Made by a program: the position numbers and the translations under genes. Source: Staphylotrichum longicolle (Eukaryota > Ascomycota > Sordariomycetes > Sordariales > Chaetomiaceae). Taken from it: 64,000 nucleotides of DNA. Where the stretch lies: positions 6,138,001 through 6,202,000 of the forward strand of contig JAHCVI010000001.1 of assembly GCA_019096155.1 (NCBI GenBank), written 5' to 3'. Of this stretch, positions 34,303 through 45,360 are shown piece after piece. The notes beneath the pieces were generated by a model. The model did no database searches, was not told the DNA's origin, and saw only the letters and a list, made by a program, of their open reading frames with translations. Position 1 is the stretch's first letter. Each line of letters opens with the position of its first letter.

Positions 34303-35454
34303 ATGGACATGGCTACACCCCCACAGAACGACCCCTGGAGCGTCGTCAACATGATCAACCAGTCCCCACCCGTCGACTGCTCCAAGCCCTACGACACCTC
34401 CACCCTCGCCGGCAAGACCATCCTCATCACCGGCGGCGCCTCTGGCTTCGGCGCCGCCTTCGCCCGCCACTGGGCCCGCCACGGCGCCCACATCATCCTC
34501 GGCGACGTCAGCGACGCCGCCGGCGAGGCGCTCATCGCCGAGCTGCGCGCCTCCTCCCAGCACCCGGGCCAGCTCCTCACCTACCAGCACTGCGACGTCA
34601 CCTCCTGGACCGACCAGCTCGCCCTCTTCAAGACCGCCGTGTCCCTCTCCCCGACCCGCGCCCTCGACGCCGTCGTCGCCGGCGCGGGCATCGTCGAGAA
34701 GGGCGACCCCGTCAGCCCGAGCGGCGGCATCTTCGACCAGCCCCACGACCTCGACTCCGACACCACCCCGCCCCCGCCCCCGCCCCTCAAGGTCCTCGCC
34801 GTCAACCTGACGGGCGTCATGTACACCACCCACCTGGCCCTGTACTTCCTCCCGCTCAACAGCAACAGCAACAGCAACAGCAACAACGCCCCGCCCCGCG
34901 ACCGCGACCGCCACCTCCTGCTCATCTCCTCCGTCGCGGGGCTGTGCCCCCTCCCCGGCCAGACCGAGTACACGGCGTCCAAGCACGCCGTGATGGGCCT
35001 GTTCCGCGCCCTGCGCGGCACCGCGTGGATCACCAAGGGCGTGCGCGTCAACGTGCTCAACCCGTACTTTGTCGCCACGCCGCTCATGAACAAGCCCGGC
35101 CTGGCGCTGCTGGCGGGCGGCGCCAAGGCGGAGCTGGAGGACGTCGTCGACGCCGGGACGCGGTTGATGGCGGACGAGGGGGTGAGGGGCCGGGCGTTGG
35201 TGGTGGGGCCCAAGATGAGGGTCGTTGATGATGATGAGGATGGAGGGGAGGGGATCGAGATTGTGGAGGGGCAGGGGCGGGTGAGAGCGGGGGAGAGGAG
35301 GCAGGCTGTGTGGGAGGTGTATGGGCATGACTATGAGAGGGTCGAGGTGTTTATGTGGAGGTACTTGGCGGTGCTGAATCTCATGAGGCAGGTTCGGGGG
35401 TGGGTGGGGTTTGTGGGGGATATGGTGGGGATATGTTTTGGGACGAGGAGATAG
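34303..35454 (+). CDS. Short-chain dehydrogenase/reductase, classical SDR
   Basis: Single exon, 383 residues. It is an NAD(P)-dependent oxidoreductase of unknown substrate. The Rossmann motif TGGASGFG lies at about residues 43-50, with GDVSDAAG after the second strand, hinting at NAD preference because an Asp ends beta-2. The acceptor loop is VVAGAGIV; NLTGV follows; the active-site Ser is in LISSVAGLCPLPGQ and the catalytic Tyr/Lys in YTASKHAV. An insertion of poly-Pro (TTPPPPPPL) and of Ser-Asn repeats (NSNSNSNSNN) sits between conserved strands. The C-terminus after about residue 290 is longer than the 250-280 residue classical core, with a hydrophobic end (VGFVGDMVGICFG) that may bind membrane. 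A second ATG at 34309 could also serve as start. Confidence 0.88.
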   Translation: MDMATPPQNDPWSVVNMINQSPPVDCSKPYDTSTLAGKTILITGGASGFGAAFARHWARHGAHIILGDVSDAAGEALIAELRASSQHPGQLLTYQHCDVTSWTDQLALFKTAVSLSPTRALDAVVAGAGIVEKGDPVSPSGGIFDQPHDLDSDTTPPPPPPLKVLAVNLTGVMYTTHLALYFLPLNSNSNSNSNNAPPRDRDRHLLLISSVAGLCPLPGQTEYTASKHAVMGLFRALRGTAWITKGVRVNVLNPYFVATPLMNKPGLALLAGGAKAELEDVVDAGTRLMADEGVRGRALVVGPKMRVVDDDEDGGEGIEIVEGQGRVRAGERRQAVWEVYGHDYERVEVFMWRYLAVLNLMRQVRGWVGFVGDMVGICFGTRR

Positions 35455-35799
35455 GGGGGTCGGTTAGTGATGGTTGACTGGATGCAGTGGCATTACTTGG
35501 ATGTATGGGGAGGCGTCTATGATCTGCCAGGGGTTCTCTTCTTGTGGATGGTTTTCAGCATGTTGATAGACTCGAGTTATTATGTTATGTACATACACAG
35601 GGGCCTGATATGAGTTACCCATGCCTTCGCTTACCAGTGGATTACGCGTCGGGCGGTTGGTTCGCGGTTCTCGACTTGTGACCGGGATTAACACCGCCCG
35701 CAACAGTGCATCGGTCGTGGTTCTCTCCCACGCGCGCGGATGGTTAAATGAAACTCGATGGGAAAAGTGTAACCTGATCTCCACTGCTGTTGGTGCGCC
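35455..35799. other. Short gap between SDR and membrane protein gene
   Basis: This 345-base gap includes an open frame of 47 codons at 35470-35613 encoding a hydrophobic, Tyr/Trp/Met-rich peptide. The frame of the next gene is closed by a TAA at 35770-35772, so I take 35800 as its start. Confidence 0.4.
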
Positions 35800-37240
35800 A
35801 TGACGGGCTACGCGGTGAAAACCGAGGCGTACGTCAAGGACTCGCCAGGCGAGACCGGGAACTACATCAAGTTCAACGAGTTTGACGTCGTGGCATATGT
35901 GATTCACGACGGTTGGAGGATTGGCAAGACGGGGGACTATCTGGTCCCTTATGGCTCCATGGACCACACGAGTAAGCCCCTTGCGTCGTCTTTATGAACC
36001 AAGATCTTTATTCAGATATATCTGACCACGTAATGCTACAGCGAATCAAAAGGAACCGTTGGTTCTGAAGAACGTGGGCGTTCTGCCATCGGCATGCCAC
36101 ATCGGGACAGACGAGTCGGGCTGCCAGTTCCTGCCTTTGGTGTCACATTGTAAGAACATCCTGTACCCGTCGCTCAAACAAGAGACCTGGTGCTTTGCGT
36201 GAAACTGACTGGGGTCTCCGAATCCCTTCCCTGTGCTTAGATGTCAGACAGTATGGTTTCTTCGGCTTGAACGATACACCATCGGTCTGGGCCGAGCAGA
36301 CAGAGCTGGAGCCCCCTTCGTTAAACATTACAGCATTCTATCTCTTGGAAGGGGGCTACATGGCCTGGGGGCGCGACTGGGTGCACCCCGACACTGGCCA
36401 GAGCCGTTTCAAGACTCGACCAAGCTGATGTATATGCTCGCCAACAAGACATACGACGCCGACTACATCAACACGTATGGCAGATGCCAGTCGAACTCCG
36501 ATGTCAGTGCCACCCAATACTGTTCATGTTCCACAAACCTGACTTGGCTCTAGATCTATCAATGGGGGTTCTCCTATGTTCAGCTCTTCGTTCTGGTCAT
36601 CGCCCTCCTCATCTGGACGATCGGCATCTGGATGGTCTGGTTCAAGGCCCGCATCAACCAACTCTCCGGGGAAGTACCCAACGGATGGAAAGGTCTGCTT
36701 CACTTGGCTTCATCAATGAAGAGTGATCTGTCAGCAACCGGTATCGACCCCACTGCCTTGTCCGATGATCAGCTCCGGGTAGAGATACAGAGACACCTCC
36801 AAGGCGGCACGGTCTCGTTCGAATCCGGCACAGAGCCCTCAACCGCCACCGGCACTGCCAGAACTGACGTTGCCATGGGCCGTTTTATCTGGCAAAAAAC
36901 CAGAGCGCTGAAGTGGTGGGTCGTGGTGACGTGTGGCGTGCATTTCACCTTCACCGGCTTCGCCTTCATTTTTGTCAACTTCTTCCCGTATAACTTTTTG
37001 ACTTTTAGAGTAATTTGCGCGTTGTGGTTACCAAGCCTGCGGCTGTATACGCTTCTCCTCGTCGGGCGGACGAAGTGGTTGTGGGTTTGTCTGCCTTGCT
37101 CGTGGGCCGGGATAGTGGTGGTATCTGTGCTTCTGTTTGGGGACAATGGGCCGACGCTGAGTCGCTTTACTCTCCTCTACAAGCGTTCAAGCTTGGACCT
37201 TGTCGGGGAGATGCTTCAAGGGGGATGGAGCAGTCCCTGA
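35800..37240 (+). CDS. Multi-pass membrane protein of unknown function (frameshift)
   Basis: Four exons: 35800-35971, 36042-36149, 36241-36502 and 36554-37240. Three short GT-AG introns join in phase once one missing base near 36396-36402 is restored. Uncorrected, exon 3 ends at a TGA at 36426-36428. Corrected length is about 409 residues. The first 190 residues are hydrophilic with sequons NIT and NKT (SLNITAFYLLEGG; YMLANKTYDADYINTYGRC), so they are probably lumenal or extracellular. Membrane segments: YVQLFVLVIALLIWTIGIWM (exon 4), WWVVVTCGVHFTFTGFAF and WLWVCLPCSWAGIVVVSVLL. There is no obvious signal peptide at this start. The last 70 residues are uncertain, since another frame ends plausibly at 37267-37269 with SLNDMMLAARE. 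The reading is typical of fungal hypothetical proteins; no function can be given. Confidence 0.6.
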
Positions 37241-37438
37241 ACGACATGATGCTCGCTGCCAGAGAATGATGGCTTCTCCATTCCACTTCATCATTGGGCT
37301 GTCCCGATGTCCGTGGTACATACATTGCTGCTTGTCCCACTCAAGCATTCCACTGCCTTGCTCCCGATGGTGTCCCGGGCGAAAGAGTACAGTCCTCCGC
37401 GCCCTGGAATATCACTGTGTTCCAACCAGACCTCTGTC
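37241..37438. other. 3' flank of membrane protein gene
   Basis: A short stretch between the membrane protein stop and the 5S rRNA gene. No feature was seen. Confidence 0.5.
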
Positions 37439-37557
37439 ACATACGACCATACCTGTTGGAAACCTCGGGATCCCGTCCGCTCTCCCCTCGAAAAGTCAAC
37501 AAGGGCTCGAGTAGTAGTTGGGTCGGTGACGACCAGCGAATGCCGAGTGTTGTATGT
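37439..37557 (+). rRNA. 5S ribosomal RNA, divergent dispersed copy
   Basis: 119 bases, the normal 5S length, bounded by ACATACGAC and GTTGTATGT, which pair as helix I. The conserved internal promoter region reads AGTAGTTGGGTCGGTGACGA then CCAGCGAAT, matching fungal 5S C-box sequence. Helix II is kept (CCTGTTG at 37452 with CAAC-A-AGG at 37497, one bulge), and helix V is GTCG-GTGA-CGAC. The central part around 37485-37500 (TCGAAAAGTC) differs clearly from the common fungal TACTTAAGCC. 5S genes are dispersed as single, sequence-variable copies in Neurospora and relatives. This is either a minor isotype or a structured pseudogene. Confidence 0.85.
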
Positions 37558-37561
37558 TTTT
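37557..37561 (+). terminator. Pol III terminator of 5S rRNA
   Basis: TTTTT begins at the last base of the 5S sequence and is followed by G then TTT, a minimal but standard RNA polymerase III stop. Confidence 0.75.
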
Positions 37562-39600
37562 GTTTCTCTGCTGCAGACATTGTCTCCTTGGTGTTGAACG
37601 ATCAACGGCGACGCCAGCGAGCCGGGGACGAAGGCAGAAACTCGTGAGCTCATCCGTCGCTTCCACCATGATGTTTGCAAAAGCGTTTCTTCAAGACAGA
37701 ATTGGCACAGCAAAGCTCTCGATTTTATATCGACCACTCTAAAAGGAACGATGCAGTCGACGAAACGGCGATGGCAAGTGAGGAAATGTATCGGTTTTAG
37801 ATGAGCCTAGAGGACACCACCCGTCCTCAAATCCAACGTCTTACAACCAGTTAGACAAGGAAGAAATGAGGAATGAGCCGCGTCTCCGAAAAGCCATCTG
37901 ACAACCCAACACATCTCCCACCCAACAATCACTACGGCCCCCCCTGACGGCGGAAAGCGGAGAAGCACCCATCAGCCGATGGGTTGAACAAGAAGAAATA
38001 AAAACTCCAACTCCCCTCCCTTCCGCATGGAATCTGCCACAAAAACCCAGCAAGAAAACAACGAAGAGCAGCCCACACATCCCAAAGGTATCGGAGTCCC
38101 CCCAATGAACCGTTTTATATCAGCAAGCAACCGCAATAACAGAAGGATGAGAAACAAAGCGGGCCGGACCAAAGAAACACCGCCGCCATGAAAAACTGAA
38201 AAAGAAGCCGCTTATGAAAGAAACAGAACGCTAGTGCCTAGGCGGGCACATGCAACATCCACGCTGTAGCGCCATGCCTCGGAGGGGTGGGATGAGGGTG
38301 TCAGGTTGTGAAGTGGTCTCCCCCATCCTCCAGAACCACCCCTCAGGGCAAAACGAAGAAATGAGCAAAAATAAAAAGACCGGTCTCATGAGAAATCGTA
38401 AGAGGCCAAAAGAAGACGAAAAAATAACTAAAACCGGGGGGAAACAAGAGGTGTGTGTGTGTGACGACCATCTCCGAAATGCCAAACCATCCAACCCAGA
38501 TGGAGGTGAAAGCCAGACCCAGCTCCAGCTATGAAGAAAACCCTTCAATGCAATCCCTTTTGCCCGATGGTGTGTGTGTAAAAGCGCCAGTTTGCTGTAT
38601 CAGTCCTCCCTTCCCAAGTCTTGTGCTGGTATCCCAGATGTGATGTGTCTGTGCTTGTCCCGTATTGTAGATGATGGCCCCCCGTATGTCATTGTTGATA
38701 TTGTTGTTGTTGTTGTTGTTGATTCTTTTCTTCCCTTCGCTGATTGTGTTTTTATTCTGGACGTATCGTGCCGCCATTAAACGCCGAGCAGAAGCTTGTC
38801 GTCGTACACGTCCGAGTCCGTCCAGCAGCGCAGTTGGTGAGTCCGTTCAATGTGAAGCTTGTCCACCGCCAAAGAAACAAATCCCCTCCCTTGGACCGCT
38901 TTTCTGTTGGAAACCATGCCGCCTTTGCCAGAACTCCAACGGGATCCCCAATGACCGCAAAAGAGACCCGTGCCGCAATTGATGCTCGCCTCTGGTATGA
39001 TGATGATAATGTCAAACCGACGCGCCGCCGAAGGCCATGATATCTTTCCCCCGTCCGCCTCCCCGCCTGACCTTGCGCCCTGCTTGCCATGACTGCGTAT
39101 GTGCGAAAACCGAGATGGATGAATGGTGGGGAGACGATGGCCCAATGAAGAACCCCGGAAGCCAGAGTGCTCTCTCTCCCAATGCCCGAGAGGGATGAAA
39201 CCGAGCCTCTAAAATTCTGATGCCCGCCGCAAAGCCATGTCGAAAGGCCCACAAATGCAACAACCCAAAGACCAACAAACCCTCGTTAACCCGGGAATCA
39301 TTGCGCGGCAAAAGACAGAAAACTCCTGACCCCGGACCATACGCCGGCGTGTGCATCGTCGAATATGGTCGAAAAGAGCCCTGCAAAAGTTGTCCTGGCC
39401 GTTCGGTCCCGTCCAACGTCTGGCGCAAGGATGCGTGGCCGCGTGGCCGCGTGGCATGAGCGGAGTCTGGACCCGAGTGTGATGAAGAGCACACCTGACC
39501 GATGAGCGTAAAAATGAAGACAACCATTAACCACCGAACTCCATGATGAATCAAAAACAAAAAAGAGTGCCTGGGCAAACCCGCTCAGGTTGACCAACAA
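37562..39600. other. Intergenic region, probably with long WHI3 3' UTR
   Basis: About 2 kb with no supported gene. From about 37840 to 38560 the + strand is A/G-rich, that is U/C-rich on the transcript of the minus-strand WHI3-type gene, which suits a long 3' UTR. A TTG repeat lies at 38693-38721. No RNA gene was recognised other than the 5S on its left edge. Confidence 0.45.
38693..38721 (+). repeat. (TTG)n microsatellite
   Basis: About nine TTG triplets with one interruption. On the opposite strand, the likely transcript of the WHI3-type gene, this reads as CAA repeats in the 3' UTR. Confidence 0.8.
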
Positions 39601-41295
39601 TCATCGGCCCATCATGTAGGGCGAGAAAGTGGAGTGGGCGCCGGCCATCATGGGTCCGTTTCCGTTGTACATACCGCCCCACGGGTTGTTCGGCGGATTG
39701 GCAACAGTGGGGGAGGCGTACAAGTTATTTGCGCCGGTGGCCAGGCCAGACGAGGCGGCGTATGCCCCACGACTCGGGCCGAGGCCGGGAGGTACAGACA
39801 ATCCAGGAGGCGGGCCGCTGGCGGTAGTAAACCCACCGGCCGATCCAGAATGCAAGCCGTTCATGCCTGCCATAGTACCTGCACCGTTTTGTCCCTGATT
39901 CTGACCGGAACGAACACCAAGCGGGTTCTTGGAGAAGCTCAGGCGGATGCCACCCTTCACGCTGTTGTGAAGGGGCTGTCCATAGAGCTCATGCAGCGCC
40001 TTGGTCGCAAAGGTGACATCCTCAAATTCGACGAAGCACATGGGCCCGTTCTGCTTGGTCCGGAAACAGAGGCGTTTGTAGCCTCGCTGCCTCGAAAACA
40101 TGGCCTTGAGTTCCTCCTCGGACGTGTCGATGGGCAGATTGCCGACATAGAGCGTGTTACATGGCGGGTTTTGGTCAGCGGGATTCGCGGGCGGGAAGTT
40201 GTTCATCCGGTGCGGCATCTGCGGATTGTATCCTGTTCCAGGCCCGGCCATTGCGGTTGGCGACATGGTGTTGGGGATGGCAGAGAGCGACCCCATACCC
40301 GCGTGACCGTAGTACGGCATGGGAGCATGTCCACCGGCAGGGCTCGGGGTGGTGTTCAGCGACAGGCTCGCCATGCGGGAAATGGGGAGCTGGGGCGCTG
40401 TCTGGCGGCGCTGAGGGCCGTTCTTGGCAAACCCGACTGGATCGTCGAGTAGTTCAGTCGTCTCGTCGTCCTCGGCAGCGTCGATGAGAGACTTGCTGGT
40501 GACCTGGGTGCCATTTGCCAGATGGTTCCCAATCGGCGACTGGGGCCCAAAGAGGTTCTGGTACGGCGCGCCAGTCTCGTGGGCGGTCAGGTCTCCATAC
40601 ATTGTGTTCATGGGAGGCGAGATCTTTTCCAGCGACTGAAACGTTCCGTTGAACCGCGACGTGTGCCTTGACGACGGCGCCAGGGGAGCGGCAGAGGCGG
40701 TCGCGTTCGATGCGCTCGCAGACATGATGGCGTCGCTGGGGAATCGCTGTCCCGAGGTCGTAGGGCTTGAGCTGCCGAGGACCTCGACGATCATCTCGGC
40801 GTCGTTCGAGATGTTCGACTTCCCGTCGAGCATGTTCTTCGCTTCCTGCGCGCCGGCCGGAGTCTTGAACCGGAGCACGGCGGATCGGAAACCTGCATCG
40901 GCGGACTGCTCGACAGGCAAGACCTCAACATCGACGAGATCCTTGGAAAAGACCATCATCAAGCGCAGCGACTCCTCCGACGTGTTGAGTGGGAGGTTTC
41001 GTATCAGCGCAGATGAGAGGGTCGGGGGCGTCACGGATAACGGAGTGCCTAGAGGCTTCTTCGCGTCGCGATCGAACGAATTGGCGGCTGGGAGCGACGG
41101 CGGATAGCCCGGCTGGGAGGTGGGAGGCGGGCGGTAGGCCTGCGCGGGCGGGAGAAAGGCCGGGACGGCCATTGTGTTCTTTGTGACGGCGGTAGTGGCG
41201 GGGAAGGGACTGGCGCGAGTCGACGTCAGCGAGGCAAAAGAGCCGTTGGCGGATGCGCCAGCAGATGCACTAGGCGGGTTGTGGTCCCCGTTCAT
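39601..41295 (-). CDS. whi3: RRM RNA-binding protein, WHI3/Scw1 family
   Basis: Single exon, 564 residues, no frameshift. Proteins of this family bind G1 cyclin and other mRNAs, form condensates, and control cell size, nuclear division asynchrony and wall integrity. Residues 1-95 are low-complexity Ser/Pro/Ala. A degenerate N-terminal RRM-like region follows ([20 protein letters not shown] ... [10 protein letters not shown], about 97-175). Disordered sequence leads to the canonical RRM at about 385-470: RNP2 TLYVGNLP and RNP1 [10 protein letters not shown], then [14 protein letters not shown]. The C-terminal tail is Gly/Pro/Asn-rich. Unlike the Whi3 of some yeasts there is no long poly-Gln tract, so condensate behaviour may depend on the other disordered parts. 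Confidence 0.9.
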   Translation of the reverse strand: MNGDHNPPSASAGASANGSFASLTSTRASPFPATTAVTKNTMAVPAFLPPAQAYRPPPTSQPGYPPSLPAANSFDRDAKKPLGTPLSVTPPTLSSALIRNLPLNTSEESLRLMMVFSKDLVDVEVLPVEQSADAGFRSAVLRFKTPAGAQEAKNMLDGKSNISNDAEMIVEVLGSSSPTTSGQRFPSDAIMSASASNATASAAPLAPSSRHTSRFNGTFQSLEKISPPMNTMYGDLTAHETGAPYQNLFGPQSPIGNHLANGTQVTSKSLIDAAEDDETTELLDDPVGFAKNGPQRRQTAPQLPISRMASLSLNTTPSPAGGHAPMPYYGHAGMGSLSAIPNTMSPTAMAGPGTGYNPQMPHRMNNFPPANPADQNPPCNTLYVGNLPIDTSEEELKAMFSRQRGYKRLCFRTKQNGPMCFVEFEDVTFATKALHELYGQPLHNSVKGGIRLSFSKNPLGVRSGQNQGQNGAGTMAGMNGLHSGSAGGFTTASGPPPGLSVPPGLGPSRGAYAASSGLATGANNLYASPTVANPPNNPWGGMYNGNGPMMAGAHSTFSPYMMGR

Positions 41296-44200
41296 GCCTC
41301 GCGATGCATGCAGCGCGGCGCAGCGATGGAGACAGTGGAATTTGTCGGAGCGGCGATCGCGCTGATCGAGCGGTGATAACGAGTGGAAACGCGCAGTGTG
41401 CGCCGCGACAGCTGGTGGAGAAAGCTGTCAGGTACAGAAATGAGGGCGCGGCTGTGGATTGTTGGAGTCTCGAGCCTTCGTTCGGTTGGAACGCGACGGG
41501 CGGATACCAAGCCGAGGAAAAAAATGAAAAATGACGGCGCTGAGGGGCGCGCGCGCAATAAGACAGCGGGTGGAGGAGCGCGCGGTGCAGGTACAGATTA
41601 CCAGCAGCGCACCGAGAACAGATGACTGGGAGGGAAAAAAAGTTGGGGGTTGGAGAAAGATTTGGTGTGGGATGAGGGGGGAGCTTTGTGCAGTGCGCAG
41701 GGCGAGCTGTGACAGCGGGATTTGGGATTTGGCGAGCGACGGACTTGGGGGGTGTTCCAGTCAATGGGAAGCTTTCCGGGGCACCTCATCCAGGGTGCGT
41801 GGGGACTCGGTAATTTCACATCTTACACGGGCAGTACAGTACCGGTTGGCGCAAGCAGCACACCGTGCACCTTCCAGTTTCCCTTTTCTCTTCCACACAC
41901 CAACCACACTCCACGCCCCCGTCGCCGCCAGTCTGAAATACGAAATGGCTTGTCATCAGCGAGTTGGAACCTAGAGCAGAATCACACACGAAGCGGCTGC
42001 TTGTTTTTCTCATGCAGAGTATTCTCGTATGTCACATGTCAGCGTCTCGGCCTGGCCCGCGGACGAGATGGGATGGAAGCACTCTCGTTTATCGCAAAGC
42101 AAAGGAGAGGACGGCGATGGGAATGGGGGCTTCGGACGGAACGCCCCTCAGCGTTGCCCCGTGATGGCGAAGCTGTTGACATGCACACTTTGGTCAAATC
42201 AGGCATTTCGTCCCGACCGCAACAGAAACCGCAACGAAGGGTACTACTGTAAAGTAGCGTTGCGCGATAACGTTACCATGAATGCCCACAGCGTAACTGC
42301 CGCGATGCGACAGGCCGACAAAAGCCCCCAGGAGCGAACAAGAATTCAGGAACTCCCTCGCAAGGCACCCACCAGTCGAGCCAGTCTCGAGCCAGTCAGC
42401 GATTTCTTGGAAACAATTCTGCTGGGCCCAGGCTGAGCCAGCCAATTCATTGGAAGGACGGGCACACCTGCGACACTGCTGCGCTAAACCAAACATGGAC
42501 GCTCGCCGGCGCGAAGTCTGGGTGGGTGGGCTCAGGTGGGGCACTCCACAACGGGTCTCCTCTGTCTCCAATCTGTGTCCAATGTCCATCCCCACAGGAT
42601 CAACCACACACCCGACGCACTGCCCTGCGCCTTCAGACTCGGCGTCACACATGGGCATTGCAGCCGTGTTTGCGCGCCCAGCACTCCCAACACACAATCA
42701 ACGCGATACCCATGGTGTCAGCATGATAAGGCCTCCGTGATTGGGATTATCACGGGAGACGCGATCTGGGAGGCATCACGGGCTCAGAGCTCGAACGAGG
42801 TATGTCCATCCATCCATGCGACATTTGGAAAGCACTTCAACCACTTTGGTCTGCTACTTTGCGCATGCAGCTAAATGAGCTGGAGGCTCACCGGTTCGGC
42901 TGGCGCAACGCATCGAAGGATCAGGCCCGTGGGAGCTGCAGTTCACCCGGGCGCTGGCAATGCAACCCTGTGGTTGGATACCGTCGAGCACACCCCTGCC
43001 GCTGTTTCTGATCAACGTGCCTCGAGGCTCTGTCAGGCAGGGTGCATTGCATTGATACGGTTAGTGACGCTGGCCCTGACGGGAGGGGTCTTGCAGCCAA
43101 GCCCTCCGCCTCTCGTTTCGACCCAGGCGAGCCAGGCGAGTCGGGCTCGGGACACCGACAAACCGCCAACTGGCTCCCCAAACCGGCATTTCGAGGCCCA
43201 GACTCGCCAGAACAAGCGTGGAAGGCCTGGTCGACGCCACATTCCACCAGTCTCCCGCTGTGATGGAGGGGCGGAGATCTGGTGACGGGGCGGGGCACGC
43301 TCGGCCCGGAGGAGAGATCTTTCCGTGGATAACCACAGGTGACAGCATCGACACACCAGAGCATGTGCCGGTGGCTCGCACCGGGACCGCGAGAAGAGAC
43401 GGAGTGGTGGCCTCATTGAATCTCGAGAGCGACCGGTGAGGGACCGCGGTGGACGCGGTGCGGTACTGCCCCACCAAGGGTACCTTACCAGCCGTACCCA
43501 CCATTCCACCGAAGGGGCGCAGGAGGGGAATATACACCGGCTGCATCCGGCTCCAAAGGCTTGGTGCACAGGATGAAAGGGCCGCCGAACTTGATGTGGC
43601 CTGCAGGAAGCGCCGGGCTGGTGGTCCGAGGCATTCGAACCGTGTGCTGGATGACGCAAAATACCCAGTTCAGCAATCCTGTCTGGCGATGTCCCTTGGA
43701 CAAGCCCGTGGATGCCCGTTGCCCCGCTTGCGAGTCCCGCGAGCCTGGACGTGGGAGCAGACACCGGCAACAGAACCTCAGAAGACCACGCAGGCGCTTT
43801 TTTACAAACACCAAAAAATGCATGGTTATTGGCAGGGCTGTCGTGGGATTCTGGGATGTGAAGAACAATAAATCCTTTCCCGGAACCCACTTGTCAACGA
43901 CAGTCAGGTCTTCCGTATTGTGGATAGCACCAGATTCACCCTGCGAGCACATGCGATTCTGTCAAAAGCGCGGAACGCAGCGTCAACCTGGAAGTCTTTG
44001 AATACCACTCCTCTGTTACAGGTGCAGGAGGGCCCACACTCAAACCTCCCACACCTCGTTTGATCCCCACAAACTAGAAGTTGCTCCTTCCTGCGCATTA
44101 GCCCGGATCGACTTCGAGAACCTCACAGAATCTCCGTTCTACGAATTGAGTCAACGATTAGGACAAGTAACAAGGAAAACAGAGTCTCTCTAATAAACGG

Positions 44201-44626
44201 AGGGGCGTTCAGGTGACGATCCACCCGCAATCCCCTTAGCACCCACCTTCCCCTCGGTCCCAACCTAGTTCTACACCACGTCACCGAGGTATGAAAAAAC
44301 ACCATATCATCAACAGAATATACGACAGCGGACCTGATGCATCATGATGCCTCGTTGACGCGAGATTCGAGTGGACTCGGGCCGTAAGGGGAAGGGCTGC
44401 AAGACCAAGTGGCAGCCACTTTAGGCTCTTACACACTGTCAACACAGCTCAAAGACGTGATTCGACGGATTATTGCTGGCACACCTTCACTGCAGGAGGG
44501 TCGCTTTCCGGATCCAGTCCTGAAACAGGCCCGGGCCAAGCAAGACAAACACCAAGGTCTTGGTGAGGTTGCAACACACCCAAGCCTGCTATGGTCCTCT
44601 TTCTCATCGCAATCGCGGGGCTTCGT

Positions 44627-44668
44627 TCCCCGTCCCCGTCCCCGCCCCCATCCCCATCCCCGTCCCTC
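44627..44668 (-). promoter_or_regulatory. G-quadruplex-forming motif (minus strand)
   Basis: The + strand carries runs of C separated by two-base spacers (CCCCGTCCCCGTCCCC then CCCCCATCCCCATCCCCGTC). The minus strand therefore has seven G-runs of three to five with loops of one or two bases, a very strong intramolecular quadruplex pattern. It is intergenic. Whether it acts on transcription or is only a simple repeat is unknown. Confidence 0.6.
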
Positions 44669-45327
44669 CACCGTCTCCGCTGTCGTACCAGCTTCGGGAA
44701 GAGATTGCTGAGTGAGGCTCTTACAAACTTGCACAAGGCATATACGAATGACAGATTCCGTCTGCAGCATCCACGATCAGAATCGCGTACAAGAGCGCAG
44801 CGGCGCATGCTTGGCTGGCGCGCTCAGCTCAAAGGAGGGGCAGACGCCGTTGTGGAATGAAGCACCGCAGGCCAGGGGCTGGGGCATTCTGCTGCTCAAC
44901 CCCAACAAACCCGACGTCCCGAGCTCAGATCATCCACAGTGTGTTGCCCGACAGGAGAAGATCTCGTGGTCACGCGCTGGTCCTTCCGTGGGGGGCTTAG
45001 ATCACAAAAGGAAAGACGAGTGGCTGGCCAGGCGACGCGCCATTACCATATCGTCGCACAAAGGACTCCAGACGTCATTTGAGAAGCTTCCATCCTAGGA
45101 GTCACGATGCGCGGGGCGATGGAGCGGACCGCCGAGCCAGCAAAGCGTATGGCGCGAGCAAGCACACCTGTCCTTGTGCAACAAAATTCGCCCTCCACTT
45201 TGCTGCTCGCGCGCTCTGGTGGGCTCCCGTTGGACCCGGCATTTGCCCGCCTGCATGACCGTTCGCGCAGGCGACTCGACCACCCCTGAAGTGGGAGCTA
45301 GAGCAATGCCACACACACTCCCTCCAA

Positions 45328-45360
45328 GCCTGGCGAGCCTGGCTCGAGCCTGGCCAGGAA
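45328..45360 (+). repeat. GAGCCTGGC short tandem repeat
   Basis: Three imperfect copies of AGCCTGGC separated by CG/GA/TCG-type spacers (AAGCCTGGC, GAGCCTGGC, GAGCCTGGC). Minor repeat with no evident function. Confidence 0.5.

Noticed and set aside
34264..35328. 354-codon minus-strand frame opposite the SDR gene
   Set aside because: Antisense shadow of a gene with strong codon bias; the + strand has the complete SDR motif set.
43615..43670. tRNA-like T-arm on the minus strand (GGTTCGAATGCC)
   Set aside because: No matching acceptor, D or anticodon arm around it.
43033..43890. 285-codon open frame on the minus strand
   Set aside because: Composition is that of noncoding GC-rich DNA (Arg/Pro/Ser/Gly/Cys mix) with no domain.
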